Positions 22,376-33,038 of a stretch of DNA of 64,000 bases are shown in pieces. The notes under the pieces are model-generated. The model saw only the letters and a list, made by a program, of their open reading frames with translations. It was not told the origin of the DNA and did no database searches. The position numbers were made by a program, and so were the translations under genes. Location: NCBI RefSeq assembly GCF_002288925.2, contig NW_022097993.1, positions 13,192,122 to 13,256,121 on the forward strand, written 5' to 3'. Numbering within the stretch: position 1 is the stretch's first letter; each line of letters starts with the position of its first letter. Source of the stretch: Delphinapterus leucas. Taxonomy: Eukaryota; Chordata; Mammalia; Artiodactyla; Monodontidae.

Positions 22376-24829
22376 TTAGATTCCATATATATGTGTTAGC
22401 ATACGGTATTTGTTTTTCTCTTTCTGACTTACTTCACTCGGTATGACAGACTCTACGTCCATCCACCTCACTGTAAATACCTCAATTTCATTTCTTTTTA
22501 TGGCTGAGTAATATTCCATTGTATATATGTGCCACATCTTCTTTATCCATTCATCTGTTGATGGACACTTAGGCTGCTTCCATGTCCTGGCTACTGTAAA
22601 TAGAGCTGCAATGAACATTTCGGTACATGAACATTTTTGAATTATGGTTTTCTCAGGGTATTGATTAGCTCTAGTAGTTTTCTGGTAGCATTTTTACGAT
22701 TCTCTACATATAGTATCATGTCACCTACACACAGTGACAGCTTTACTTCTTCTTTTCCAATTTGGATTCCTTTTATTTCCTTTTCTTCTCTGATTGCTGT
22801 GGCTAAAACTTCCAAAACTATATTGAATAAGAGTGGCGAGAGTGGGCAACCTGGTCTTGTTCCTGATCTTAGTGGAAATGGTTTCAGTTTTTCACCATTG
22901 AGGACAGTGGTGGCTGTGGGTTTGTCATATATGGCCTTTATTATGTTGAGGAAAGTTCCCTCTATGCCTAATTTCTGGAGGGTTTTTATCATAAATTGGT
23001 GTTGAATTTTGTCGAAAGCTTTTTCTGCATCTATTGAGATGATCATATGGTTTTCCTCCTTCAATTTGTTAACATGGTGTATCACATTGATTGATCTGCG
23101 TATATTGAAGAATCCTTGCATTCCTGGGATAAACCCCACTTGATCATGGTGTATGATGCTTTTAATGTGCTGTTGGATTCTGTTTGCTAGTATTTTGTTG
23201 AGGATTTTTGCATCTATGTTCATCAGTGATATTGGCCTGTAGTTTTCTTTCTTTGTGACACCTTTTTCTGATTTTGGTATCACGGTGATGGTGGCCTCGT
23301 ACAATGAATTTGGGAGTGTTCCTCCCTCTACTATATTTTGGAAGACTTTGAGAAGGATAGGTATTAGTTCTTCTCTAAATGTTTGATAGAATTCGCCTGT
23401 GAAGCCATCTGGTCCTGGGCTTTTGTTTGTTGGAAGATTTTTAATTGCAGTTTCAATTTCAGTGCTTGTGATTGGTCTGTTCATATTTTCTGTTTCTTCC
23501 TGGTTCAGTCTTGGAACTTTGTGCATTCCTAAGAATTTGTCCACTTCGTCCAGGTTGTCCGTTTTATTGGCGTAGTGTTGCTTGTAGTAATCTCTCACGA
23601 TCCTTAGTATTTCTGCAGTGTCATTTTTTACTTCTCCTGTTTCATTTCTAATTCTATTGATTTGAGTCTTCTCCCTTTCGTTTTTGATAAGTCTGGCTAA
23701 TGGTTTGTCAATTTTGTTTATTTCTCAAAGAATCAGCTTTTAGTTTTATTGATCTTTGCTATCGTTTCCTTCATTTCTTTTTCATTTACTTCTGATCTGA
23801 TCTTTATGATTTCTTTCTTTCTGCTAACTTTTGGGTTTTTTTGTTCTTCTTTTTCTAATTGCTTTAGGTGTAAGGTTAGGTTGTTCATTTGAGATTTTTC
23901 TTGTTTCTTGAGATAGGATTGTATTGCTATAAACTTCCCTCTTAGAACTCCTTTTGCTGCATCCAATAGGTTTGCTGCATCCCATCATTGTGTTTTCATT
24001 GTCATTTGTTTCTAGGTATTTTTTTATTTCCTCTTTGATTTCTTCAGTGATCGCTTGGCTATTAAGTAGTGTACTGTTTAGCCTTCATGTGCTTGTATTT
24101 TTTACAGATCTTTTCCTGTAATTGATATCAAGTCTCATAGCTTTGTGGTCGGAAAACATATTTGATACAATTTCATTTTTCTTAAATTTACCAAGGCTTG
24201 ACTTGTGACCCAAGATATGATCTATTTTGGACAATGTTCCATGAGCACTTGAGAAGAATGTGTATTCTGTTGTGTTTGGATGAAATGTCATATAAATATC
24301 AATTAAGTCCACCTTGTTTAATGTATCATTTAAAGCTTGTGTTTCCTTATTTATTTTCATTTTGGATGATCCATCTTTTGGTGAAAGTGGGGTGTGAAAT
24401 CCCCTACTATGATTGTGTTACTGTCAATTTCCCCTTCTATGGTTGTTAGTATTTGCCTTATGTATTGAGATGCTCCTATGTTGGGTGAATAAATATTTAC
24501 AATTGTTATATCTTCTTCTTGGATTGATCCCTTGATCAATATGTAGGTCCTTCTTTGTCTCTTGTAATAGTCTTTATTTTAAAGTCTATTTTGTCTGATA
24601 TGAGAATGGCTACTCCAGCTTTCCTTTGCTTTCCAGTTGCATGGAATATTCTTTTCCATCTCCTCACCTTCAGGCTGTATGTGTCCCTAGGTCTGAAGTG
24701 GGTCTCTTGTAGACAGCATATATACAGGCTTTGTTTTTGCATCCATTCAGCTAGTCTATGTCTTTTGGTTGGAGCATTTAATACATTTACATTTAAGGTA
24801 ATTTTCGAAATGTATGTTCCTGTTCCCAT
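22376..24829 (-). pseudogene. L1-D ORF2 pseudogene with internal deletion
   Basis: Translation begins MGTGTYISKITLNVNVLNAP at 24829. The endonuclease has CCLQETHFRPRDTY, a damaged GDFT block and SDHKAMRLDINY. The RT part is open for 318 codons (23598-22642) with [17 protein letters not shown] and [11 protein letters not shown], but the catalytic FADD block reads [11 protein letters not shown], losing the first aspartate. The ORF then fuses at LELIN to an out-of-frame TLRKP from the ORF2 C-terminal region because about 1.35 kb is deleted. The C-terminal remainder (22618-22376) keeps FIAALFTVARTWKQPKCP and the final IYGI. Stops and frameshifts also lie in the endonuclease. Confidence 0.93.
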
Positions 24830-24887
24830 TTTCTTAATTGTTTTGGGTTTGTTATTGTAGGTCTTTTCCTTCTCTTGTGTTTCCTGC

Positions 24888-25779
24888 CTAGACAAGTTCC
24901 TTTACCATTTGTTGTAAAGCTGGTTTTGTGGTGCTGAATTCTCTTAGCTTTTGCTTGTCTGTAAAGGTTTTAATTTCTTCATCAAATCTGAATGAGATCC
25001 TGCTGGGTAGAGTAATCTTGGTTGTAGGTTTTTCTCCTTCATCACTTTAAATATGTCCTGCCAGTCCATTCTGGCTTGCAGAGTTTCTGCTGAAAAATCA
25101 GCTGTTAACCTTATGGGGATTCCCCTGTGTGTTATTTGTTGTTTTTCCCTTGCTGCTTTCAATATTTTTTCTTTGTATTTAATTTTGGATAGTTTGATTA
25201 ATATGTGTCTTGGCATGTTTCTCCTTGGATTTATCCTGTATGGGACTCTCTGTGCTTCCTGGAATTGATTAACTATTTCCGTTCCTGTATTAGGGAAGTT
25301 TACAACTATAATCTATTCAAATATTTTCTCAGTCCCTTTCTCTTTCTCTTCTTCTTCTGGGACCTCATTATTCGAATGTTGGTGCATTTAATGTTGTCCC
25401 AGAAGTCTCTGAGACTGTCCTCTGTTCTTTCCATTCTTTTTTGTTTATTCTGCTCTGCAGTAGTTATTTCCACTATTTTTCCTTCCACGTCAGTTTTCCA
25501 TTCTTCTGCCTCAGTCATTCTGCTTTTGATCCCTTCTAGAGCATTTTAAATTTCATTTATTGCATTATTCATCATTGTTTGTTTGCTCTTTACTTCTTCT
25601 AAGTCCTTGTTAAACATTTCTTGTATTTTCTTTATTCTATTTCCAAGATTTTGGATCATCTTTACTCTCATTATTCTGAATTCTTTTTCAGGTAGACTGC
25701 CTATTTCCTCTTCATTTGTTAAGTCTGGTAGGTTTTTACCTTGCTCCTTCATCTGCTTTGTGTTTTACTGTCTTCTCAT
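24888..25779 (-). pseudogene. L1-D ORF1 pseudogene
   Basis: The start codon is at 25779; a stop appears after four codons. Then come the coiled-coil region (open 25752-25546, with IKKIQEMFNKDLEEVKSKQ) and a second open part (25518-25306) containing the EDSLRDFWDNIKCTNIRIM block that opens the RRM. The C-terminal domain is open from 25216 to 24944 (IPIRLTADFSAETLQARMDW, NLQPRLLYP). The total length of about 297 codons is normal. Two or more frame breaks make it inactive. Confidence 0.9.
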
Positions 25780-26301
25780 TTTGCTTAACTTACTGTGTTT
25801 GGGGTCTCCGTTTCTCAGGCTGCAGGTTCATTGTTCCCATTGTTTTTGGTATCTGTCCCCAGTGGTTAAGTTTGGTTCAGTGGGTTGGGTAGGCTTCCTG
25901 CTGGAGGGGAGTATTGGCTGTGTTCTGGTGGATGAGGCTGGATCTTGTCTTTCTGGTGGGCAGTTTAACGTCTGGTGGTGTGTTTTTTGGTGTCTGTGGC
26001 CTTATCATGATTTTAGGCAGCCTCTCTGCTAATGGATGTGGTTCTGTTCCTGTCTTGCTAGCTGTTTGGCATAGGGTGTCCAGCACTGTAGCTTTCTGGT
26101 CATTGAATGAAGCTGCATCTTGGTGTTGAGATGGAGCTCTCTGGGAGATTTTTGCCATTTGATATTATGTGGAGCTGTGAGGTATTTTGGACCAGTGTCC
26201 TGAAGTTGGCTCTCTGACATCAGAGCCACAGCCATGATGCCTGGCTGGAGCACAAAGAGCCTTTCATCCACATGGCTCAGTACAAAAGGGAGAAAAAATA
26301 G

Positions 26302-26336
26302 AAAGAAAGAAAAAAAGAAAGAAAGAAAGAAAGGAG
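26302..26336. repeat. (GAAA)n microsatellite in L1-D 5'UTR
   Basis: A run of gaaa/aaag units with small interruptions between aatagaaagaaag and ggagataaaat. Confidence 0.85.
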
Positions 26337-26520
26337 ATAAAATAAAAAAAATAACATAAAGTTATTAAAATAAAAAAAATTATTATTAAGAAAAAAAGTT
26401 TTAAAAGTAAAAACAAAAACAGACAGACAGAACCCTAGGAGAAATGGTAAAAACAAAGCTATACAGACAAAATCACACACAGAAGCATACACATACACAC
26501 TCACAAAAAGAGAAAAAGGG

Positions 26521-26522
<2 letters not shown>

Positions 26523-26557
<35 letters not shown>
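26523..26557. repeat. (AT)n microsatellite in L1-D 5'UTR
   Basis: A pure alternating AT run of about 34 bp; a likely length-polymorphic site. Confidence 0.9.
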
Positions 26558-26558
<1 letters not shown>

Positions 26559-27743
26559 TTGCTCACAAAATTCACCTCCTCAATTTGAGATGATTCATTG
26601 TCTATTCAGGGGTTCCACAGATGCAGGATACATCAAGTTGATTGTGGAGATTTAATCCGCTGCTCCTGAGACTGCTGGGAGAGATTTCCCTTTCTCTTCT
26701 TTGTTCACAAAGCTCTCGGGGTTCAGCTTTGGATTTGGCCCCACCTCTGCATGTAGGCCACCTGAGGGCATCTGTTCTTCACTCACACAGGACGGGGTTA
26801 AAGGAGCAGCTGATTCGGGGGCTCTGGCTCACTCAGGCCAGTTGGAAGGAGGGGTACAGATGAGGGGTGAGCCTGTGGTGCCAGAGGCCGGTGTAACGTT
26901 TCACCAGCCTGAGGTGTGCTGTGCATTCTCCCGGGGGTTGTCCCTGGATCATGGGACCCTGGCAGTGGTGGCTGCGCAGGCTCCTGGGAGGGGAGGTGTG
27001 GAGAGTGACCTTTTCTTGCACACAGGCTTCTTGTTGGCAGCAGCAGCAGCCTTAGCGTCCCATGTCCATCTCTGTGGTCCGTGCTGATAGCCGTGTCTTG
27101 TGCCCATCTCTGGAGCTCCTTTAAGCAGCACTCTTAATCCCCTCTCCTTGTGCACCAGGAAACAAAGAGGCAAGAAAAAGTCTCTTGCCTGTTCGGCAGG
27201 TCTGGACATTTTCCCCAACTCCCTCCCGGCTAGCTGTGGCTCACTTGTCCCTTCAGTGTGTGTTCATGCAGCCAACCCCAGTCCTCCCCCTGGGATCCGA
27301 CTGAAGCCTGAGCCTCAGCTCCCACCCACAGTGGAGAAGCCTCTTGGGCTGGTGAGTGCTGGCCCACACTGCTCCTCTGTGTGGGAATCTCTCTGCTTTG
27401 CCCTCCACACCCCTGTGGCTGTGCTCTCCTCCACACCTCTGAAGCTTCCCCGCTCTGCCACCCACAGCCTCCGCCCATGAAGGGGCTTCCTAGTGTATGG
27501 AAACCTTTCCTCCTTCACGGCTCCCTCCCGCTGGTGCAGGTCCCATCCCTATTCTTTTGTCTCTGTTTTTTCTTTTGCCCTACCGCTGGGGAGTTTCTTG
27601 CCTTTTGGGAGTTCTGAGGTCTTCTGCCAGCATTCAGTAGGTGTTCTATAGGAGCTTTTCCACATGTAGTTGTATTTCTGATGTATTTGTGGAGAGGAAG
27701 GTGATCTCCATATCTTACTCTTCCACCATCTTGAAGCTCCTCC

Positions 27744-30019
27744 AAGGAGAATTTTTAAAATGAGTATAGTTTAAGGGACCTCTGAGACAACATCAAGCAT
27801 CCTAACATTCATATGATAGGGTCCCAGAAGAAGAATAAAAAGAGAAAAGACAGAAAACTGATAACATAATGGCTGAACAGTTACTGATCCTGGGGAAGAA
27901 AAAAGTTATCCAGGTCCAGGAAGCACCAAGTCCCAAAGAAGATGAACACAAAGATATTAACAGCAAGACATAGTATAATTACAAGGGCAAAAATTAATGG
28001 AGCGTTTTAAAGGAACAAGAGAAAAATAATGTTATCACATACATGGGAACCCACATTAGGTTATCAAGTGACTTTTCAGCAGAAACTTTCCAAGCCAGAA
28101 GGGAGTGGCATGTTATATTTGAAATCCAGAAAGGAAAAACACGAAACAAAACAGCTATACTACAGCCAAGGAAACATGAAAAAAAATCTCACTGGTAGAG
28201 AAAAATATATAGGAAAGGCAGTGGATTAACTACTTTAAAAGCTAGTGTGAAGGTTCAGATAAAAAAGTCATGAAGTCGACTACAGTAAGTAGTTAAGCAA
28301 TACACAAAATAAAATATGTAAAATATGATATCTAAAACAAATGCTATGTGGGGGGCTAAAAAATATAGGGCTTTTAGAATGTGTTTGAACTTAAGTGATT
28401 ATCAACTTAAAACAAATAACTCTCCATATATGTTGATATATATGAACCTCAGGATAACCACAAACCAAAAATCTGTAAGTTGTACAAAAAATAAAGAGAA
28501 AGGAATCCAAGCATAACACTAAAGCAAGTTATCAAACTACAAGTGAAGAGGAAAAAAACAAGAGAGAAAAACTGCATGAACAGCTAGTAAACACATAACA
28601 AAACAGCAAAAAGTACATACCTGTCGATAATCACTTTAAATGTAAATGGACTAAATGTTTCCATCAAAAGACAACAGTCAGCTAAATGAATGAAAAAAGC
28701 CCAAAACACATCTATATGCTGCTTACATTTCATTTCAGAGCTAAAGACACCAAGAGACTGAACTTGAAATTATGAAATAAGATATTCCATGCAAATAGAA
28801 ATGAAAACTAGGGTAGCAATACTCATATCAGAAAAAATAGACTTAAAACGATATCAAAAGAAAGGCATTACATAATGAAAAATGGGTCAATTCAAGGAGG
28901 GGATATAACATTCATAAATATTTATGCACTGTACACAGGACACCTACATAGAGCAAATATTAACAGATATAAAGGAAGAAATTAACAGTAATACAATAAC
29001 ATTGGGGACTTTAATATCTCACTTACATCAATGAATGTATCATATAGACAGAAAGTCAATAAGGAAATATTGGCCTTAAACGACACCTTAGCCAGATGAA
29101 CTTAGTAGATACATACTGAACAGCCCATCAATTAGCAGCAGAATACACATTCTTCTCAAGTGCATAAGGAGCATTTGCCTGGATAGATCACATGTTATGC
29201 CATAAAACAAGTAAAAAAATTTTAAGAAGACAGAAGTCATATCAAGCATTTTTTCTGACCACAATGGTATGAAACTAGAAATCAATTACTGGAAAATACT
29301 GAAAAAAAAATACATAAACATGTGAAGATTAAACAACATGTTACTAAACAATGAATGGGTAGACAGAGGAAATCAAAGATACCTTGAGATGAATGAAAAC
29401 ACGACTTTTTAAAATCTATGAGATAGAGCAAAATAATTTTTAAGAGGGAAGTTCATAGTGATGCAAACCTACCTCAAGAAATAAGAAAAATCTCAATTAA
29501 ATAGCCTAATTTTACACCTAAAGAAAGTTAAAAAAAAAAAAACCCAAACAAGTGCCAAATTTAGTAGAAGGAAAGAAATCATAAAGATCTGAGTGGAAAC
29601 AAATTAAATAGAGATTTAAAAAACAGCCATGAAATTATCAATTAAACTAAGAGATGATTCTCTGAAAAAATAAGCAAAATTGACAAATGTTTAGCCAGAG
29701 TCATCAAGGAAAAGAGGGCCCAAATAAATAAAATTAGAAATGGAAAAGAAGTCACAATCAATATCACAGAAAAAACAATCATAAGAGACTACTACAAACA
29801 ATTATATACTAACAAATCGGACAACTTAGAGGAAATGGTCAAATGAGTAGAAGCATACAATCTTCTAAGACTGAATCAGAAAGAAATAGAAAATCTGAGC
29901 AGACTGATTTCTACTAATGAAATTGTATCTGTAATTAAAAATCTCCCAATAAACATAAGTCCAAGACCATATGGCTTCACAGGTGACTTTTACCAAACAT
30001 TTAAAGAAGAGTTAATACC
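27744..30019 (+). mobile_element. L1-C, second segment (rest of ORF1, spacer, ORF2 endonuclease and RT start)
   Basis: It resumes ORF1 at the right-hand L1-D duplication. The inter-ORF spacer is at 28230-28600 and ORF2 begins near 28610 (reading TYLSIITLNVNGLN). Endonuclease blocks are degraded, and the RT start reads NLPINISPRPYGFTGDFYQTF-like near 29938-30003. It is interrupted near 30019 by an inverted L1 insertion. Confidence 0.85.
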
Positions 30020-30905
30020 CCTGTAATTCTATTTCTGTTTTGTAGATAAGTTCAGTTGTACCTCTTTTTTTAGATTCCACATATAAGTGATATCATATGA
30101 TATTTGTCTTTCTCTGCCTGACTTACTTCACTCAGTATGACAATCTATAGGTCCATCCATGTTGCTGCAAATTGCATTATTTCATTCTCTTTTTATGGCT
30201 AATATTCCATTGTATATATATACCACATCTTCTTTATCCATTTCTCTGTTAATGAACATTTAGGTTGCTTCCATGTCCTGGCTATAGTAAACAGTGCTGC
30301 AATGAACATTGGAGTGCATGTATCTTTTTGAATTATGGTTTTCTCCAGATATATGCCTAGGAGCGGTATTGCTGAATCATATGGTATCTCTGTTTTTAGT
30401 TTTTTAAAGAACCTCAATACTGTTCTCCATAGTGGCTGTACCAGTCAGTTTACATTCTCACCAACAGTGTAGGATGGTTCCCTTTTCTCCACACCCTCTC
30501 CATCATTTATTGTTTATAGTTTTTTTGGTAATGGTCATTCTGACCAGTGTGAGGTGATACCTCATTGTAGTTTTGATTTGTTTTTCTCTAATAATTAGTG
30601 ATGTTGAGCATCTTTTCATGAAATAGAGTTACAGATGTAGAAAACAAATTTATGGTTACCAGGGGGTAAGTGGGGGAGGGATAAATTGGAAGACCAGGAT
30701 TGACATAGACACATTATTATGTGTAAAATAAATAACTAATAAGGACCTACTATATAGCATAGAGAACTCTACTCAATACTCTATAATGGCCTATATGGGA
30801 AAAGAATCTAAAAAAGAGCGGATATATGTGTATGTAAAACAGATTCCCTTTGCTGTACAACTGAAACTCATACAACATTGTAAATCAATTATATGCCAAT
30901 AAAAA
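30020..30905. mobile_element. 5'-inverted (twin-primed) L1 insertion in L1-C
   Basis: Positions 30020-30620 are the minus strand of the L1 ORF2 C-terminus and 3'UTR start (MFIAALFTIARTWKQPKCS readable on the minus strand at 30306-30250). Positions 30621-30905 are the plus strand of the L1 3'UTR, ending in gccaataaaaaaaa. The two parts meet in L1 coordinates with about 12 bp of shared sequence (gaaatagarttac at both break ends). That is the signature of twin priming during target-primed reverse transcription. Confidence 0.9.
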
Positions 30906-30934
30906 AAACCCCAAAATACCTAAAAATAAAATAA

Positions 30935-31096
30935 GCTATAGGGATATATTGTACAGCACAGGAAATGTAGCCAATATTTTATAATAATTATAAATGGAGT
31001 GTAACATATATAAATTGTGAATCATTATATTGTACACCTGTAACATATATAATATTGTACATCAACAATACTTATTTAAAGAATAAAATAAAAAAG
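30935..31096 (+). mobile_element. Additional L1 3' end fragment
   Basis: Contains gtagccaatattttataata and gtacacctgtaacatatataa followed by an A-rich end at 31090. It is a second L1 3'UTR terminus directly after the twin-primed copy. It may be an independent short insertion or the tail of an earlier one. Confidence 0.7.
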
Positions 31097-32833
31097 TTTC
31101 TTCTCAAACTATTCAAAAAATTGAAGAGGAAGGAATGCCTCCAAACTCATACAAGGTCAGTAGTACCATGATACAAAAACCAGAAAAAGACACTGCATAA
31201 TAAATAATAAAAATTATAGGCCAATATCCATGATTAACATAGATGCAAAAATTCTCAAGAAAATATTAACAAACTGAATTCAACAGTATCTTAAAAAGAT
31301 CATACAACATATTCAAGCAGGATTTATCCTAGGGATTGAAGAATGATTCAATATTTGCAAATCAATGATATGATACACCACAACAAAGGATAACAAAACA
31401 AAGAATAAAAATCACATCATCATCTTAATGGATATAGAAAAAGCATTTGATATAATTCAACATCAAGTCATGATAAAAACTCTCAACAAAGTGGGTATAG
31501 AGGAAACATACCTCAACATAATAAAGGACATATATGACAAAATCACAGCTAATATCACAGTCAGTGGGGAAAGATGGAAGCATTTCCTCTAAGATCAGGA
31601 AAAAGACAAAGATGACCACTCTTGCCACTTGTATTCAACGTGGTATTGGAAGTCCTAGCCACAAAAATCAGAGAAGAAAAAGAAACAACAGGAATCCAAA
31701 TTGGAAAGGAAGAAGTAAAACTGTCACTCTTTGCAGATGACATGACTCTGTGTATAGAAACCCCAAGAACTCCACCAAAAGACTATTAGAACAAATAAAT
31801 GAATTCAGTATATTTTCAGGATACAAAATCGGTATAAAAAAACTATGTTGTGTTTCTATATACTAATAACAAACTATCACAAAGAAAATTAAGGAAAATA
31901 TACCATTTAAAATTGTATCAATAAGAGTAAAATACCTAGGAATAAAGCTAACCAAGAAGGTTAAAGACCTGTACTCTGAAAACTATAAGATATTGATGAA
32001 AGACACTGAAGTGACACAAATAAATGGAAAGATATACTGTGCTCATGAATCGGAAGAACATTTTTTAAATGACCATACTATTCAAGGCAATCTGCAAATT
32101 CAACAAAATCCCTATCAAAATAATAATAGCATTTTACATAGAACTAAAACAAATAATTTTAAAATTTGTATAGAAACACAAAAAACTCTGATTATCCAAA
32201 ATAATTTTGAGAAAGAAGAATAAAGCTGGAGGTATCACACTCCCTGATTCAAATTATACTACAAGGGTACAGTAATCACAGTAGTATGATATTGGCATAA
32301 AAAACAGACACATAGATCAATGGAACAGAATAGAGAGTCCAGAAATAAACCCACATTTATACGGTCAATTAATCTATGACAAAGGAGGTGAGAATATATA
32401 ATGGGGAAAAGACAGTCTCTTCAATAAACAGTGTTGGGAAAACTAGAGACATACATGTGACACAATGAAACTAGACCATTTTCCCACACCAGACACAGAA
32501 ATAAATTCAACATTTATTAAAGACTTAAATGTAAGTCCAGAAACCATGAAACTCCCAAAGAAAATATAAACATTACACTCCTTGGCATTGGTCTTACCAG
32601 CAGTTTTTTGGATTCATCTCCTCAGGCAAGGGCAACAAAAGTAAACATATGGGACCACATCAAACTAAAAGCTTTTGCTCAGCAAGGGAAACCATCCACA
32701 AAATGAAAAGGCAACGTATTAAATGGGAGAAAATATTTGCAAATAATATATTTCATAAGGGGTTTATATCCAAAATATATAAAGAACTCATACATCTCAA
32801 TATCAATGAAACAAAGTATCTGATTTAAAAATA
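31097..32833 (+). mobile_element. L1-C, third segment (ORF2 RT and C-terminal part)
   Basis: It resumes ORF2 at ctcaaactattcaaaaaatt, passes the RT palm near 31740 and the long C-terminal region, and is cut at a TA dinucleotide (32832-32833) by the Tigger transposon. Confidence 0.88.
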
Positions 32834-33038
32834 CAGTAAGACCCCTACATATGAACTTTCAAGTTGGGACCTTTCAAAGATGCGAATGTGCTTTCGCATG
32901 TCCAGACATGTAAGTTAGTTCACGTGTCTGGCATACATTGTCTCTTTGCATCCTCTACAAGTGGTTGCGCTTTTGTGTACTTTACTGTACAGTACCGTAT
33001 GGAGTACAGTAGTACTGTATCCTTATTTCAAGCCCAGG

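Larger units (their letters stand above)
22001..27743 (-). mobile_element. L1-D, minus-strand L1 with 5'UTR and internal ORF2 deletion
   Basis: Both ends are fixed by the direct repeats aaggaaaatttt (21989-22000) and aaggagaatttt (27744-27755), 11 of 12 bases matching. In its own orientation it runs: 5'UTR 27743-25780 (starting ggaggagcttcaagatggtg), ORF1 25779-24888, ORF2 24829-22376, 3'UTR 22375-22001. The presence of the very 5' end means it was not truncated on insertion. ORF2 lacks about 1.35 kb between the RT palm and the C-terminal domain (junction near 22660). It is younger than L1-C, which it interrupts. Confidence 0.96.
25780..27743 (-). promoter_or_regulatory. L1-D 5'UTR (full-length L1 promoter region)
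   Basis: Nearly 2 kb long. The distal part, 26620-27743, is GC-rich with several CpGs. The part nearest ORF1 contains a purine/pyrimidine-asymmetric AT-rich segment with (GAAA)n (26302-26336) and (AT)n (26523-26557). Known L1 5'UTRs hold an internal RNA polymerase II promoter and often an antisense promoter. Here position and intact 5' end are seen; promoter activity is inferred. ORFs of 70-130 codons across it are by-products of the GC-rich composition. Confidence 0.8.
21655..28229 (+). pseudogene. L1-C ORF1 pseudogene, split by L1-D
   Basis: It starts MRIERNLFQMKEQDK at 21655 and has a coiled-coil-like stretch 21741-21938 (LKNTITKMKKIREMES). It is interrupted at 22000 and continues after 27756 with a decayed SLRD...DNIKHPNIHMIG block (RRM start near 27770-27820) and C-terminal LSSDFSAETFQARREW-like sequence near 28050-28110. 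In-frame stops are numerous. The span covers the 5.7-kb L1-D insertion, which is not part of the gene. Confidence 0.75.

Noticed and set aside
26701..27618. Cluster of overlapping ORFs of 70-130 codons on both strands
   Set aside because: They fall in the GC-rich L1-D 5'UTR, where stop codons are rare by composition. No protein family is recognisable.
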